Source of the DNA: Bog-473 sp963766995
GTDB taxonomy: Bacteria; Actinomycetota; Acidimicrobiia; Acidimicrobiales; RAAP-2
Assembly: GCA_963766995.1 (NCBI GenBank)
Contig: CAVYCE010000003.1
Span: 248,001-312,000 of the forward strand
Direction of reading: 5' to 3'
Length of the DNA: 64,000 nt
A program made the position numbers and the translations under genes. Below, piece by piece: positions 43,921 through 52,688 of the stretch (position 1 is its first letter; the number at the start of each line of letters is the position of its first letter). A model generated the notes under the pieces. The model was not told the origin of the DNA, did no database searches, and saw nothing but the letters and a program-made list of their open reading frames with translations.

Positions 43921-44984
43921 GGCAACGCCTGCGCGTCGCCGTCCCAGACGCGCTGATCAACACCAACACCATGAGCGGGCGCGGCCGCATGTGGCACGAA
44001 GTGGTCCAACGCCTGACCATCCCGTGCGACGTGGTTGTGGTGCGTCACGGTCGGGCCGAGCGCCTCAAGCGGCGCTTGGGCGGCCGACCAGACGTGTGGC
44101 TGTTCGACGGCCATAGCGGGCCGATGGACGTCCGCGAGCCTCAGGTGATCCAGCTACACGAAGCCCCCTGGAGCGATCCCGACACGCTCGCCACCTTGGA
44201 ACCACATTTCATGGAGTTGGTCATTGAACCCAGCCGAAAGGCCGCTCGGATGGCGGCCGCCATCATCTGCCCATCCGAATCGTCACGACAGCAGATCATT
44301 GAGGACTGCGACGTGTCCCCCGATCGGGTCTTCGCCGCCCATCATGGCGTCGACCACAGCGTGTTCCACCCTGGAGTGGAAGGTGGAGCCGAGGTGGCGA
44401 CCGAGCACGGCGCCAATGCGGAACTGCCCTACATATTGACCGTGGCCAGCCTGCATCCCCGGAAGAACCTGTTGGCGCTGCGGGAAGCCTTCCTACAGCT
44501 CGTCCGGGAAGGTCTCCCCCACCAGCTGGTGATCGTTGGCGGTCCCTCCTACGGCCGCTCCGACGGAGACGAGTACATGGCGGCCGTGACCGCTGCGACT
44601 CCCGAGGCCCCCGGTCGCATCGTGATGGTGCCGTTCGGGATCAGCGATCAGGACATCGCCGCCCTCATGTGCGGCGCCGCCGCCTTCTGCCTGCCCAGCC
44701 TGTCCGAAGGCTTCGGGTTGCCCGGGGCGGAGGCCATGGCGTGCGGGATACCCGTGGTGCTCTCCAACCGCGCCGCACTGGCGGAGATCGGTCGGGGCGC
44801 AGCAGTGCTGGTCGAGCCGTACGTTGACGAAATCGCCGGTGGGCTACGGTCCGTCCTCGTTGACCCGGAAAACGCCAAAACCGTAGGGTTGGCGTGCGCA
44901 CGGCGCGGCCGGTCGTTCACGTGGGAAGCCTGTGCCGAGGGGTGGCTGGCAGCAATTCGAGCGGGAGCTCGGAATGGGAAGTAA
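43917..44984 (+). CDS. GT4-family glycosyltransferase
   Basis: A 355-residue GT-B enzyme starting at TTG 43917, which overlaps the wzt stop. Visible blocks are the IICPSESSRQQIIED helix, HHGVDHSVF, the donor-domain start ILTVASLHPRKNLLAL, and LSEGFGLPGAEAMACGIPVV with the E-x7-E pair. It resembles mannosyl- or rhamnosyltransferases of the RfaB type. It is translationally linked to the exporter, so it should act on the same polymer. Confidence 0.88.
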   Translation: MRQRLRVAVPDALINTNTMSGRGRMWHEVVQRLTIPCDVVVVRHGRAERLKRRLGGRPDVWLFDGHSGPMDVREPQVIQLHEAPWSDPDTLATLEPHFMELVIEPSRKAARMAAAIICPSESSRQQIIEDCDVSPDRVFAAHHGVDHSVFHPGVEGGAEVATEHGANAELPYILTVASLHPRKNLLALREAFLQLVREGLPHQLVIVGGPSYGRSDGDEYMAAVTAATPEAPGRIVMVPFGISDQDIAALMCGAAAFCLPSLSEGFGLPGAEAMACGIPVVLSNRAALAEIGRGAAVLVEPYVDEIAGGLRSVLVDPENAKTVGLACARRGRSFTWEACAEGWLAAIRAGARNGK

Positions 44985-45007
44985 TCGACGATTCGGAGGC
45001 CGATGAC

Positions 45008-45958
45008 GTGAGCGTCCCTTCATTGCACATCCTGCCCATGACGGCCTGCCCGGGTTGTCACAGCCCGTCAGCGCGCGACATCAAGCTCGGCACGGCGCCG
45101 CTCAAGCAGTGCACGGTTTGCAGCCTCGTCTACGCCCCCGAGTATGCCGACCCCGACGAGGTCTACGTGGAGGGGTATCACTCCGGCGGTCACGGCAACT
45201 TCGGCGTCGACGTCACGCATCCGGAGTGGGACGAGCTACTCGCCTACGTGGGCCAACGACGGGTTGGCGCCTTGAAGAAGGTCACGTCACCCCCCGGGCG
45301 GTTTTTGGATGTTGGCTGTGGACCCGGTCATACGTTGAGCGAGGCCCGCAAGCTTGGGTGGGATCCGGTGGGTGTTGAGTTAGTGCCCAGCGCGGCGCAG
45401 ACGGCGAGGGATCGCTTCGATCTTGAGGTCCACAATTGCTTGCTGGAGGAATCGGGTCTCCCCGAGCGCTCGTTTGACGTGGTGGCGGCTACCCATGTGC
45501 TCGAGCACATGCAAGACGGTGCCGGGTTTCTCGCCACCATGGGTCGCTGGGTGAAGCCCGGCGGCCACATCCTCATTGAGGTGCCCAACTGGAACAGCGC
45601 TGATCGCCGGGGCAATGGCCAGGACTGGATCGGCCTTCGACCGCTGGAGCACATCGGGCACTACACGCCGAAGACACTGGCCTCAACCTTCCGGCGAATC
45701 GGCTTCACGCCGGTCGTCACCAAGACGCCGTTCTACATGTTCTACCGGCAGTCGTTCGGGCAGGCCTTGCGTGACATGGGCATGAGCAAGTACGTCCCCC
45801 GCCTCGAGCGCCGCGTGTTCACTGTCGAGGGAAAGCAGCAGGACGACGTGGTGCGGCTTCCGAATGCCGCGGTGCGCCAGGTGTTGCTCGGTGTCACCGG
45901 AGTCGAAGGGGCGCTCGGCGCGGGCTCAGTGATTGTGATGGCAGCCCGGGTCCCCTGA
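45008..45958 (+). CDS. SAM-dependent methyltransferase with N-terminal zinc ribbon
   Basis: A 316-residue protein from GTG 45008 (GGAGG eight bases before). An N-terminal zinc ribbon is visible as CPGCHSP and CTVCSLVY, then the SAM motif FLDVGCGPGHTLSEA, the acidic VGVELVP, and VVAATHVLEHMQD. This architecture is common in methyltransferases of surface-sugar clusters that act on nucleotide-sugars or polymer ends. It may be a C- or O-methyltransferase; the target is unknown. Confidence 0.86.
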   Translation: MSVPSLHILPMTACPGCHSPSARDIKLGTAPLKQCTVCSLVYAPEYADPDEVYVEGYHSGGHGNFGVDVTHPEWDELLAYVGQRRVGALKKVTSPPGRFLDVGCGPGHTLSEARKLGWDPVGVELVPSAAQTARDRFDLEVHNCLLEESGLPERSFDVVAATHVLEHMQDGAGFLATMGRWVKPGGHILIEVPNWNSADRRGNGQDWIGLRPLEHIGHYTPKTLASTFRRIGFTPVVTKTPFYMFYRQSFGQALRDMGMSKYVPRLERRVFTVEGKQQDDVVRLPNAAVRQVLLGVTGVEGALGAGSVIVMAARVP

Positions 45959-45962
45959 ACCG

Positions 45963-46736
45963 TTACTGCGGTGGAACGATGACCAGCCGGCCCGTCATGT
46001 CGATGCGATTGAGCAGCACCTTCAGATCGTGCTTGTCGATGTATTCGTCGACGGCCTTGCGCGAGCCCAGGTAGTGCCCATAGTCATCCACCAAGAGGAT
46101 TCCGTTGGGTGGAATGCGAGGATAGAGGTGCTCCATCTCGTGGGCAGTTGACTCGTACCAATCCGTGTCGAGTCGGCACAGAGCAATCTGGCCCGGAGCA
46201 TGTTCGGGAATGGTGTCTTCGACCATGCCCTTGACGAAGTGCAGGCGCTCCTCTGGGTATCCGGTGTCCACCAGGAGCTGCTTGATCTGTTCCTGCGGGA
46301 TGTAGGTGTAGACCGGGCTCGCCAGTGCCGCCTCCATTGTGTCGGCGGCGGGAACGCCCCAGACGTCGACATCTTCTTCCCCTGGTGGCGGCATCGTCTC
46401 GAAAGTGTCGAATAGGTAAAGGTCGCGGTCAGTGCGTCCGAGCTCCAGCAGTGTGAGGGCGATGGCCAGCATGCTGCCGCCGCGCCAGACGCCGCACTCG
46501 ACGATGGCACCCGGCGTCTCCGACTCGACGACATAGGTCACGGCCTGCCGCAGCGCGAACACCCGCTCGTGTGAGGTCAGCGTGTACGGCTGGACCCGGT
46601 GGTACAGGTCGATGCTGGCCTTGTCATAGTCCGGTGGAATGGCCTTCTCCCCGACCACGTTGTAGCCGCGCTTTTGCAGGTTGATCATGAGGAAGCGCAG
46701 CACCTTCCCATTGATCGTTTGCTTGATCGGAGCCAT
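45963..46736 (-). CDS. Macrocin O-methyltransferase (TylF)-like methyltransferase
   Basis: A 257-residue protein from ATG 46736 (GTG 46739 is possible). Motifs of the TylF family are clear: ALRQAVTYVV, GAIVECGVWRGGSMLAIA, LYLFDTFETMPPPG, RLDTDWYEST and ILLVDDYGHYLGSRKAVDEY. The family O-methylates sugars in macrolides and polysaccharides with a metal ion. It is coupled to the preceding methyltransferase gene by a 1-4 base overlap. Confidence 0.9.
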   Translation of the reverse strand: MAPIKQTINGKVLRFLMINLQKRGYNVVGEKAIPPDYDKASIDLYHRVQPYTLTSHERVFALRQAVTYVVESETPGAIVECGVWRGGSMLAIALTLLELGRTDRDLYLFDTFETMPPPGEEDVDVWGVPAADTMEAALASPVYTYIPQEQIKQLLVDTGYPEERLHFVKGMVEDTIPEHAPGQIALCRLDTDWYESTAHEMEHLYPRIPPNGILLVDDYGHYLGSRKAVDEYIDKHDLKVLLNRIDMTGRLVIVPPQ

Positions 46737-47413
46737 CACGAGCCCCGGTTGGTTCGCCGCGAGAGCTTGCCTTTGGCGCTTTCGGCTGTTGCCTTCAGCG
46801 TGATGCGCCACAGGTCACGCACCCCCATCCGGATGGGGCCGAAGTCCACCGGCATGTCCTTGCCCCAGTCCCGGCAGAGCATCGCCGTTTCGGGAAAGAG
46901 CGATTCGTCCAGGTCGGGGGCGGGTCCCTTTATGCCGACGCCGTACACCGTCTCGGGCATTTGCTCCCACCCGAATGCCATCACCAGTTTGCTCTCGAAG
47001 GGCTCGAGCAGTTGATTGAAGCCCTCGGGCGTGAAGCGCCAGAAGTCCCACGGGTGAGCATGGATGGGAAAGAACATCACCGACGTGATGATGGCCACAC
47101 CGCCCGGGCGCAACACCCGCCAGACCTCTTCCATGGCTCGGCGCGGATCGGCTACATGCTCCAGCGTGTCCAAGGCGATGAATCCGCCGATGGAGTTGTC
47201 CTCAAAGGTCAGATGGTGCACGTCTTCGATGCGGTCGACGCGAGCACCTTCTTGAATGTCACATCCGATGTACTCGAATCCGGGGAACAGATCACGCAGG
47301 TTGAGTTGGTCCTCTTGGCCGGCGGCAGGTCGGGCACCGACCTCAATGATGGGCGATGCGAACGGGAGCGCCTTGGCCGCTTCCCGGGCGAACCCCTCAA
47401 TGGGCGCCCTCAT
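46736..47413 (-). CDS. SAM-dependent methyltransferase (class I)
   Basis: A 225-residue protein. IIEVGARPAAGQEDQ is a loose motif I, YIGCDIQEGARVDRIEDV motif II, and FIALDTLEHVADPRRAMEEV the motif IV region with the LEH signature. HAHPWDFWRFTPEGF is typical of methyltransferases in polysaccharide clusters. It overlaps the preceding methyltransferase by four bases and the TylF-like gene downstream, so three methyltransferases form one operon. Confidence 0.84.
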   Translation of the reverse strand: MRAPIEGFAREAAKALPFASPIIEVGARPAAGQEDQLNLRDLFPGFEYIGCDIQEGARVDRIEDVHHLTFEDNSIGGFIALDTLEHVADPRRAMEEVWRVLRPGGVAIITSVMFFPIHAHPWDFWRFTPEGFNQLLEPFESKLVMAFGWEQMPETVYGVGIKGPAPDLDESLFPETAMLCRDWGKDMPVDFGPIRMGVRDLWRITLKATAESAKGKLSRRTNRGS

Positions 47414-48246
47414 GCGGCTGGGCTCTGCTCGGCCCGGAACACGAACTGCAGTGTCCCGAAGTCCCCGATGTGTGGAGCCAGGCGGTTGATCCGCGCTGCT
47501 GGGTTCAGGTTGAGCATGTACGTCCTTCGGAGCTCGGTGATCGTCAACCCGGTGCCATTCAGCAACTGGGGCAAATTTTTGTAGGCAAACCAGCGCAGGT
47601 GCGTGCGGTCAAAGATACCGACCTCCTCGTAGGGCCAGCGGCGACGGAGGACCACCGAGTTCAAGAGGTGCAGGTGCCGGATGTTCGGCACCGAGATCAC
47701 CAGGCTGCCGCCCGGTGCCAGCAGGCTGGCTCCCCATTTCGTCACGGCCCACGGGTCCCGGAGGTGCTCCAACACGTCGGCGAAGATGATGCAGTCGTAG
47801 GGACCACCGGCGTCGTCCTTCTGGGCCGCGAGGGCCTCGACGTCGGCCTCAAGCACTTGGTGCAGCACCGTGCGGGCCTGCGCCGCCAGCTCGGGACTGG
47901 CCTCGAGCCCAGTCACCGTGTGACCCCGTTGCGCCAGCACGGCACCCATGGTGCCCACGCTGCAGCCCACGTCAAGGACCCTGATGGCCTGTGTTGGCAC
48001 CAGCACCGTCACGTCGTCGCGCGGGCCGGCATAGGCGGCGTGCACCACGCCGTCGTGCATCGGTGGTTCAAGTCCCACGGGGACACGAGGGCATGCCGTG
48101 TGAGCGAGTGACTCGAAGTCGGGTCGAGTGCGGCATGCGGCCCACAAGTTAGTGGACCGGCGCACGCCAAACGCTCGCTTGAGGGCGTTTGCGCTGGTCT
48201 GTCGTTTTCGGGCCTTGGTGGTCCTCTGTGGAAATGACCACATCAA
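47410..48246 (-). CDS. SAM-dependent methyltransferase (class I)
   Basis: A 278-residue protein. IRVLDVGCSVGTMGAVLAQ is motif I, VTGLEASPELAAQAR motif II, and CIIFADVLEHLRDPW motif IV. The N-terminal 60 residues are basic and without a known domain. It is the first gene of the three-methyltransferase operon on the minus strand and diverges from the damaged epimerase-like gene, with 128 bases between starts. Confidence 0.85.
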   Translation of the reverse strand: MMWSFPQRTTKARKRQTSANALKRAFGVRRSTNLWAACRTRPDFESLAHTACPRVPVGLEPPMHDGVVHAAYAGPRDDVTVLVPTQAIRVLDVGCSVGTMGAVLAQRGHTVTGLEASPELAAQARTVLHQVLEADVEALAAQKDDAGGPYDCIIFADVLEHLRDPWAVTKWGASLLAPGGSLVISVPNIRHLHLLNSVVLRRRWPYEEVGIFDRTHLRWFAYKNLPQLLNGTGLTITELRRTYMLNLNPAARINRLAPHIGDFGTLQFVFRAEQSPAA

Positions 48247-48374
48247 TCACAATGGCGACCCTGGTCGTTCCGGGCTGAATCCGGTCACGGTCTGATCGCG
48301 TGGTCACCGGCCGGGCGCGGTCAGCTGCCGTAGTATCCAGGCCGGATTGGCCCCCGAACGACGGTTGGAGACTG

Positions 48375-48831
48375 GTGAGCCACATAGACGGTATGACGAT
48401 CACGCCGCTGCGCCGCATCCCCGACGAGCGCGGCGCGGTCTTCCACATGCTTCGTGACGACAGCGAAGTATTCGAGCGCTTCGGTGAGATCTACTTCTCC
48501 ACCGTGTACCCCGGTGCCATCAAGGCCTGGCACCTGCACAAGGAGATGACGCTCAACTACGCCGTGCCCATGGGCATGATCAAGCTGGTCTGCTTACGAC
48601 GACCGCGAGGGCTCGACCACCAAGGGCAACCTGGTCGAACTGCACGTGGGCGAGCTGAACTACGTGTTGGTGACCATTCCGCCGCTGGTGTGGAACGGAT
48701 TCAAGGGAGAGGGCACGGCTCCGGCCCTGGTGGCCAACTGCTCGTCGGTGCACCACTCCCCCGACGAGATCGAGCGCATGGATCCCTTCTCTGAACGCAT
48801 CGGCTACGACTGGGAGCTCAAGCATGGCTGA
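48375..48831 (+). pseudogene. Frameshifted dTDP-4-dehydrorhamnose 3,5-epimerase-like gene
   Basis: Read from GTG 48375 (GGAG just upstream), the protein runs normally through RRIPDERGAVFHMLR, YFSTVYPGAIKAWHLHK and GMIKLVC, then leaves frame at about 48595. Removing one T of TT there restores YDDREGSTTKGNL and the second half (ELNYVLVTIPPLVWNGFKG, CSSVHHSPDEIER), ending at 48831. The joined protein of about 150 residues is a cupin of the RmlC group. It overlaps the cytidylyltransferase-like gene by eight bases. The break may be sequencing error. Confidence 0.78.
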
Positions 48832-49625
48832 GTCGATCCCCACCGTCATTCTCTGTGGAGGCAAGGGCACCCGCATCAGCGAGTACAACCCCACGCTGCC
48901 CAAGCCGCTGGTGCCGGTAGGCAACCGGCCCATCCTGTGGCACATCATGAAGATCTACGCCGCCTACGGGCACACCGATTTCGTCCTGGCCCTGGGCTAG
49001 CTGGGCGAGGAGATCCGTCGCTTCTTCCTGCACTACGAGGCGTTCACCCGCGACTTCACCATTGAGTTCGGAGCCAATGCCGGCATCGAGTACCTGCACG
49101 CCCAGCCCGACGACGGCTGGCGGGTCACCTGCGTCGACACCGGCGTCGAGTCCATGACGGCCACCCGGGTCCGGCTGGCCACGCGCCCACTTGGGGTCGG
49201 CCCCGTGATGGTGACCTACGGCGACGGCGTGGGTCCGGTGGACATCAACGCGCTCTTGGCCTATCCACCGCCAGAAGGGCAAGCTGGCCACCATCACCGC
49301 CGTGCAACCGCCGAGCCGTTTCGGCGAACTCATCATCGACAGCGACGGTCTGGCCCGCGAATTCGTCGAGAAGCCGCAGACCAGTGAAGGTGCCATCAAT
49401 GGCGGCTTCATGGTGTTCGAGCGCGAGGCCATCGACAAGTACTTCCCGCACCGATGCGGACGTGATGCTCGAGCGCGAGCCGCTGAATGGACTGGCCTCC
49501 GACGGGCAGTTGGCCGCTTTCGAGCATCACGGCTTCTGGCAGTGCGTCGACACGCCACGGGAGCGCTCGCTGCTCGACGACCTGTGGACGTCACCGGCCA
49601 GGCGCCCTGGCAGACCTGGAGCTAA
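48824..49625 (+). pseudogene. Broken sugar nucleotidyltransferase (glucose-1-phosphate cytidylyltransferase-like)
   Basis: ATG 48824 opens VILCGGKGTRISEY, LPKPLVPVGNRPILWHIMKIY and TDFVLALG, then an in-frame TAG at 48998-49000 where the family has Tyr. The protein continues as LGEEIRRFFLHYE. Reading frame changes follow at about 49265, 49446 and 49592; corrected, the rest gives TITAVQPPSRFGEL, INGGFMVFERE, HHGFWQCVDTPRE and a C-terminal GQAPWQTW. The WHIMKIY and final APW-x2-W blocks point to RfbF. As written no functional protein can be made. Confidence 0.78.
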
Positions 49626-50587
49626 GTGCCTTGTCCCGCTCTGGACTGGCGGGTACCAGTCGATGGTGCTGGGCCAGGCCGTCCTGACAGCGACGTGGTG
49701 GGCGTCCAGCCCAGTAGCTCCTTGGCCTTGGTGTTGTCGCCGAACATGCGCCAGATTTCAGTCGGTCGGTTCTCGAGCGCACCGAAGAGAGCCTTGACCG
49801 GATTGCCCATCAGGTCGAGCACGGTCTGGGCCAGTTCCCGGATGGAGACTTCCTCGCCCCGGCTGATGTTGATGACCTCGCCATCAATGCCGGGCTGAGT
49901 CAGGGCGCGCACGAAGACGTCGGCCACGTCGTCGACGTACATGAACTCACGGGTCTGACGTCCCTCGGTCATTTTGAGGTCGTGGCCGTTGAGGGCGGAG
50001 ATGATGAGCTCGGGGATGATCCGGTCGGGGCTCTGCTGGGGGCCGTAGACATTGAAGGGCCGCAGGCAGACGATGGGCCAGTCGTAGGCCTGGTGGAACA
50101 TGCGGCAGAAGCGCTCGGCGGCGTACTTCGACACGGCATAGGGACTGGCCGGGCGCACCGGCCCATCCTCGTGGAACGGGCACTGGTGCATCGCCGTAGA
50201 CGTCACCGCTGCCGATGTTCACGAAGCGGGTCGTAGTTGCCCTCCAGCGCCAGTAGGAGGTTCACCGTGCCCTGAATGTTGGACTGGATGTTCTCGTCGA
50301 TCCGGGAGAAGGACTTGCCCACGTGGGTGAAGGCGGCTTGATGGATGACGAGTTCGGGCCGGGCCGTCTTGACCACATGCATCGATGGCCGAGGCATCAC
50401 GCATGTTGGCTTCCAGTATCTGCATGTCGTCCATGACGCCAAGCAAGCGTTCGGGAGTGGTTGCGGAGATCGACGAACTCACCGCGAAGACCATCGCCCC
50501 TTCGGCCACCAGTCGCTTGACCACATACGAACCGAGAAACCCGGTAGCGCCCGTGACGAGGATCCGCGCGCCCTTCAGCTCGTGCAT
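49622..50587 (-). pseudogene. Frameshifted NAD-dependent sugar-nucleotide epimerase/dehydratase
   Basis: From ATG 50587 the protein reads ILVTGATGFLGSYVVKRL and keeps frame to about 50377. Shifts at about 50377, 50229 and 50177 are all repaired by removing one base, joining HQAAFTHVGKSFSR, NIGSGDVYGDAPV and SPYAVSKYAAERF (catalytic Tyr/Lys), then RPFNVYGPQQ and EFMYVDDVAD. Three more single-base extras at 49650-49690 spoil the end, and the original frame returns at the stop. About 320 residues when repaired, normal for the family. Its 3' end overlaps the cytidylyltransferase-like gene. Confidence 0.8.
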
Positions 50588-50658
50588 GTCATTTGCTTAC
50601 ACGAAATTGGACGTGGTGGTCGAGCGATCGGCTCAGCTCCGGGATAGCGTGAGCGCCC

Positions 50659-51732
50659 GTGAAGCTGCTCGTGACTCACCCCTATTCCTGGCCGGAGGTG
50701 CGACGCGGAGCAGAGCGGATCATCATGGAGACCGCTCGCTGCATGGCCGATCGCGGCCACCAGGTGACGATCTTGACCGCCGGTGAGACGCGAGGTCGTT
50801 GGACCGAGAATGGCGTCAAGATCGTGAAGCTCAAGCGAAAGTACCCTCTCCCCAACAAGCATGAGCGCTGGTTCGGCCGTCGCATCACCCCCTACCTACT
50901 TCTGGGTCGCTATGACGCCGTCCACTCCATGATGTGCTGGGACGCTCAGATGGCCATCCGCACCCGCCCGTTCGCTCGTCACCGCGTGGTGTACGAGGAG
51001 CTGGGCAACCCGGACAAGGGCTACTGGGAAGGCCGATTCGACCAAGGAGCGCGCGAGCGCGTCGTACACGAGGCCGACGTCTACGGCTGCATGTCTAATT
51101 ACACTCTCGACATGCTCATGTCGCAATGGGGCCGCCAGGGCGACCTCATTCCCGGCGGTGTTCGCCTCTCTGAATTCTCTCCCGCGACTTCTCGCGAGCC
51201 CTCCCCCACCATCTTGTTCTCGGGTGCACTCGATGTACCCCGTAAGGGACTTGGCCTCCTGCTCGAAGCAGCCGAGCTCCTGATGGACCGCCATCCCGAC
51301 TTGCAGTTGTGGCTCAGTGGCCCAGGTGACGTCGATTCAATTCTGGAGCAAGCCACGCCCCGGGTCCGGGAACGGATCACGATGTTGCCCTTGGGCGATC
51401 CCGATGGGCTCTCTGCTCGCTACGGCACGGCCTGGGTCTCGACCCTGCCGTCGGAAGGCGACTCATTCGGAATGGTGTTGATCGAGAGTCTGGCGTCGGG
51501 AACGCCCATTGTGGTGTGCGACAGCGCCGCCCCACCACAACTGGTCACCCCTGCCACGGGGGCGATCGCCGAGCTCGGCAATCCCGCTTCGTTGGCCGAC
51601 GCGCTCGAGCGTGGCTTTGAGCTTTCGAAGGACCCGGCCACTGCGGCGGCCTGCCGTGACTTCGCCTCGCAATTCGATTGGGACTCGTCGATGGCGCCGC
51701 TGCTGGAACGTCTCTATACCGGCGCGCCATGA
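50659..51732 (+). CDS. GT4-family glycosyltransferase
   Basis: A 357-residue GT-B enzyme from GTG 50659. The N-terminus VTHPYSWPEVRRGAERII is the acceptor loop with Gly-Gly replaced by Arg-Gly; TILFSGALDVPRKGLGLLL begins the donor domain, and PSEGDSFGMVLIESLASGTP holds the E-x7-E pair. It is the first intact gene after the damaged stretch and overlaps the following GT2 by four bases. Sugar specificity is unknown. Confidence 0.88.
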   Translation: MKLLVTHPYSWPEVRRGAERIIMETARCMADRGHQVTILTAGETRGRWTENGVKIVKLKRKYPLPNKHERWFGRRITPYLLLGRYDAVHSMMCWDAQMAIRTRPFARHRVVYEELGNPDKGYWEGRFDQGARERVVHEADVYGCMSNYTLDMLMSQWGRQGDLIPGGVRLSEFSPATSREPSPTILFSGALDVPRKGLGLLLEAAELLMDRHPDLQLWLSGPGDVDSILEQATPRVRERITMLPLGDPDGLSARYGTAWVSTLPSEGDSFGMVLIESLASGTPIVVCDSAAPPQLVTPATGAIAELGNPASLADALERGFELSKDPATAAACRDFASQFDWDSSMAPLLERLYTGAP

Positions 51733-52682
51733 CGCCGCTGATCGCCGTGGTGGTGCCGACGTACAACCGGTCCGATCGGCTGGTTCCGCTCTTCACCGCC
51801 CTGGCGAAGCAGACCTTGCCGGCTGACGACTTTGAGGTCGTGGTGGCCGATGACTGCTCCACCGATGACACCGTTTCCGTTCTCGAAGACCTGCAGACAT
51901 CCATGCCGTTTGCCATGCGGATTGTGCGCATGCCGGCCAACGGCGGTCCGGCCGCCGCCCGGAATCTGGCCTGGCAGCACACCAGTGCGCCGATCGTCGC
52001 CTTCACCGATGACGACTGCGAGCCGTTACCGGAGTGGCTGGAAGCAGGTCTGGCCGCATTCGTCGGACTGCCCAACGTAGGCGTGGTGCAGGGCGCCACG
52101 CTGGCTATCGGAGGCATGCGTCCCGAGTACCACTCGGACTGGTACGTGTGTCGGCACATTGTGAAGCCCACCCCCCAATTCGAAGGGTGCAACCTCTTCT
52201 TCCGACGAGAGGTACTCGACATCACCGGTGGCTTCGATGAGGAGATCGGCTATCACGGCGAGGACACCGCCGCCGGATGGCGCGTTCTCGAGGCCGGGTT
52301 CGATCGGGCCTTTGCGGCAGAGGCTGCAGTGGACCATCCGGTGGAAAAGCGCGGCTTGCTCTGGCATTTGAAGATGGCTCGCCTGGAGAAGCGCGTCGTG
52401 TGGTGTGCGGCCAAGCATCCCGGTTTTCGACAGGAAGCCTTCTGGCGCCCGTGGGCCTACCGTCGGGGTGATGCCGCCATGGCCCTGGCGGTGATTGGTG
52501 TGGTCATTGGCGTGCGTTTTCGTCCGGCCTTGGCGCTAGTCCTGCCCTATCTGTGGTGGTGCCGACCCTCCGTGCGCTACACCACCTTCTTCCGGATGTG
52601 TCTCGAGATTCCACTGGTGGACCTCGTTCGCCTGGTGTCGCACCTCGAAGGATCCATCACCTACCGAGTACTGGTGCTCTGA
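51729..52682 (+). CDS. GT2-family glycosyltransferase
   Basis: A 317-residue GT-A enzyme from ATG 51729. IAVVVPTYNRSDRLVPLF opens the fold, VADDCSTDDT is the first acidic site, FTDDDCEPLPEW the metal site, and GYHGEDTAAGWRVLEAG the catalytic-base region. A hydrophobic stretch near residues 246-278 suggests membrane contact. The FRQEAFWRPWAYRRG segment recurs in the GT2 at 56568, so the two are paralogues. Start and stop overlap or nearly touch the neighbours. Confidence 0.9.
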   Translation: MTPLIAVVVPTYNRSDRLVPLFTALAKQTLPADDFEVVVADDCSTDDTVSVLEDLQTSMPFAMRIVRMPANGGPAAARNLAWQHTSAPIVAFTDDDCEPLPEWLEAGLAAFVGLPNVGVVQGATLAIGGMRPEYHSDWYVCRHIVKPTPQFEGCNLFFRREVLDITGGFDEEIGYHGEDTAAGWRVLEAGFDRAFAAEAAVDHPVEKRGLLWHLKMARLEKRVVWCAAKHPGFRQEAFWRPWAYRRGDAAMALAVIGVVIGVRFRPALALVLPYLWWCRPSVRYTTFFRMCLEIPLVDLVRLVSHLEGSITYRVLVL

Positions 52683-52688
52683 GGCCGA

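Noticed and set aside
48998..49000. In-frame TAG as a pyrrolysine or readthrough codon
   Set aside because: The gene and its neighbours carry many frameshifts and the family has Tyr here; decay or sequence error is simpler.
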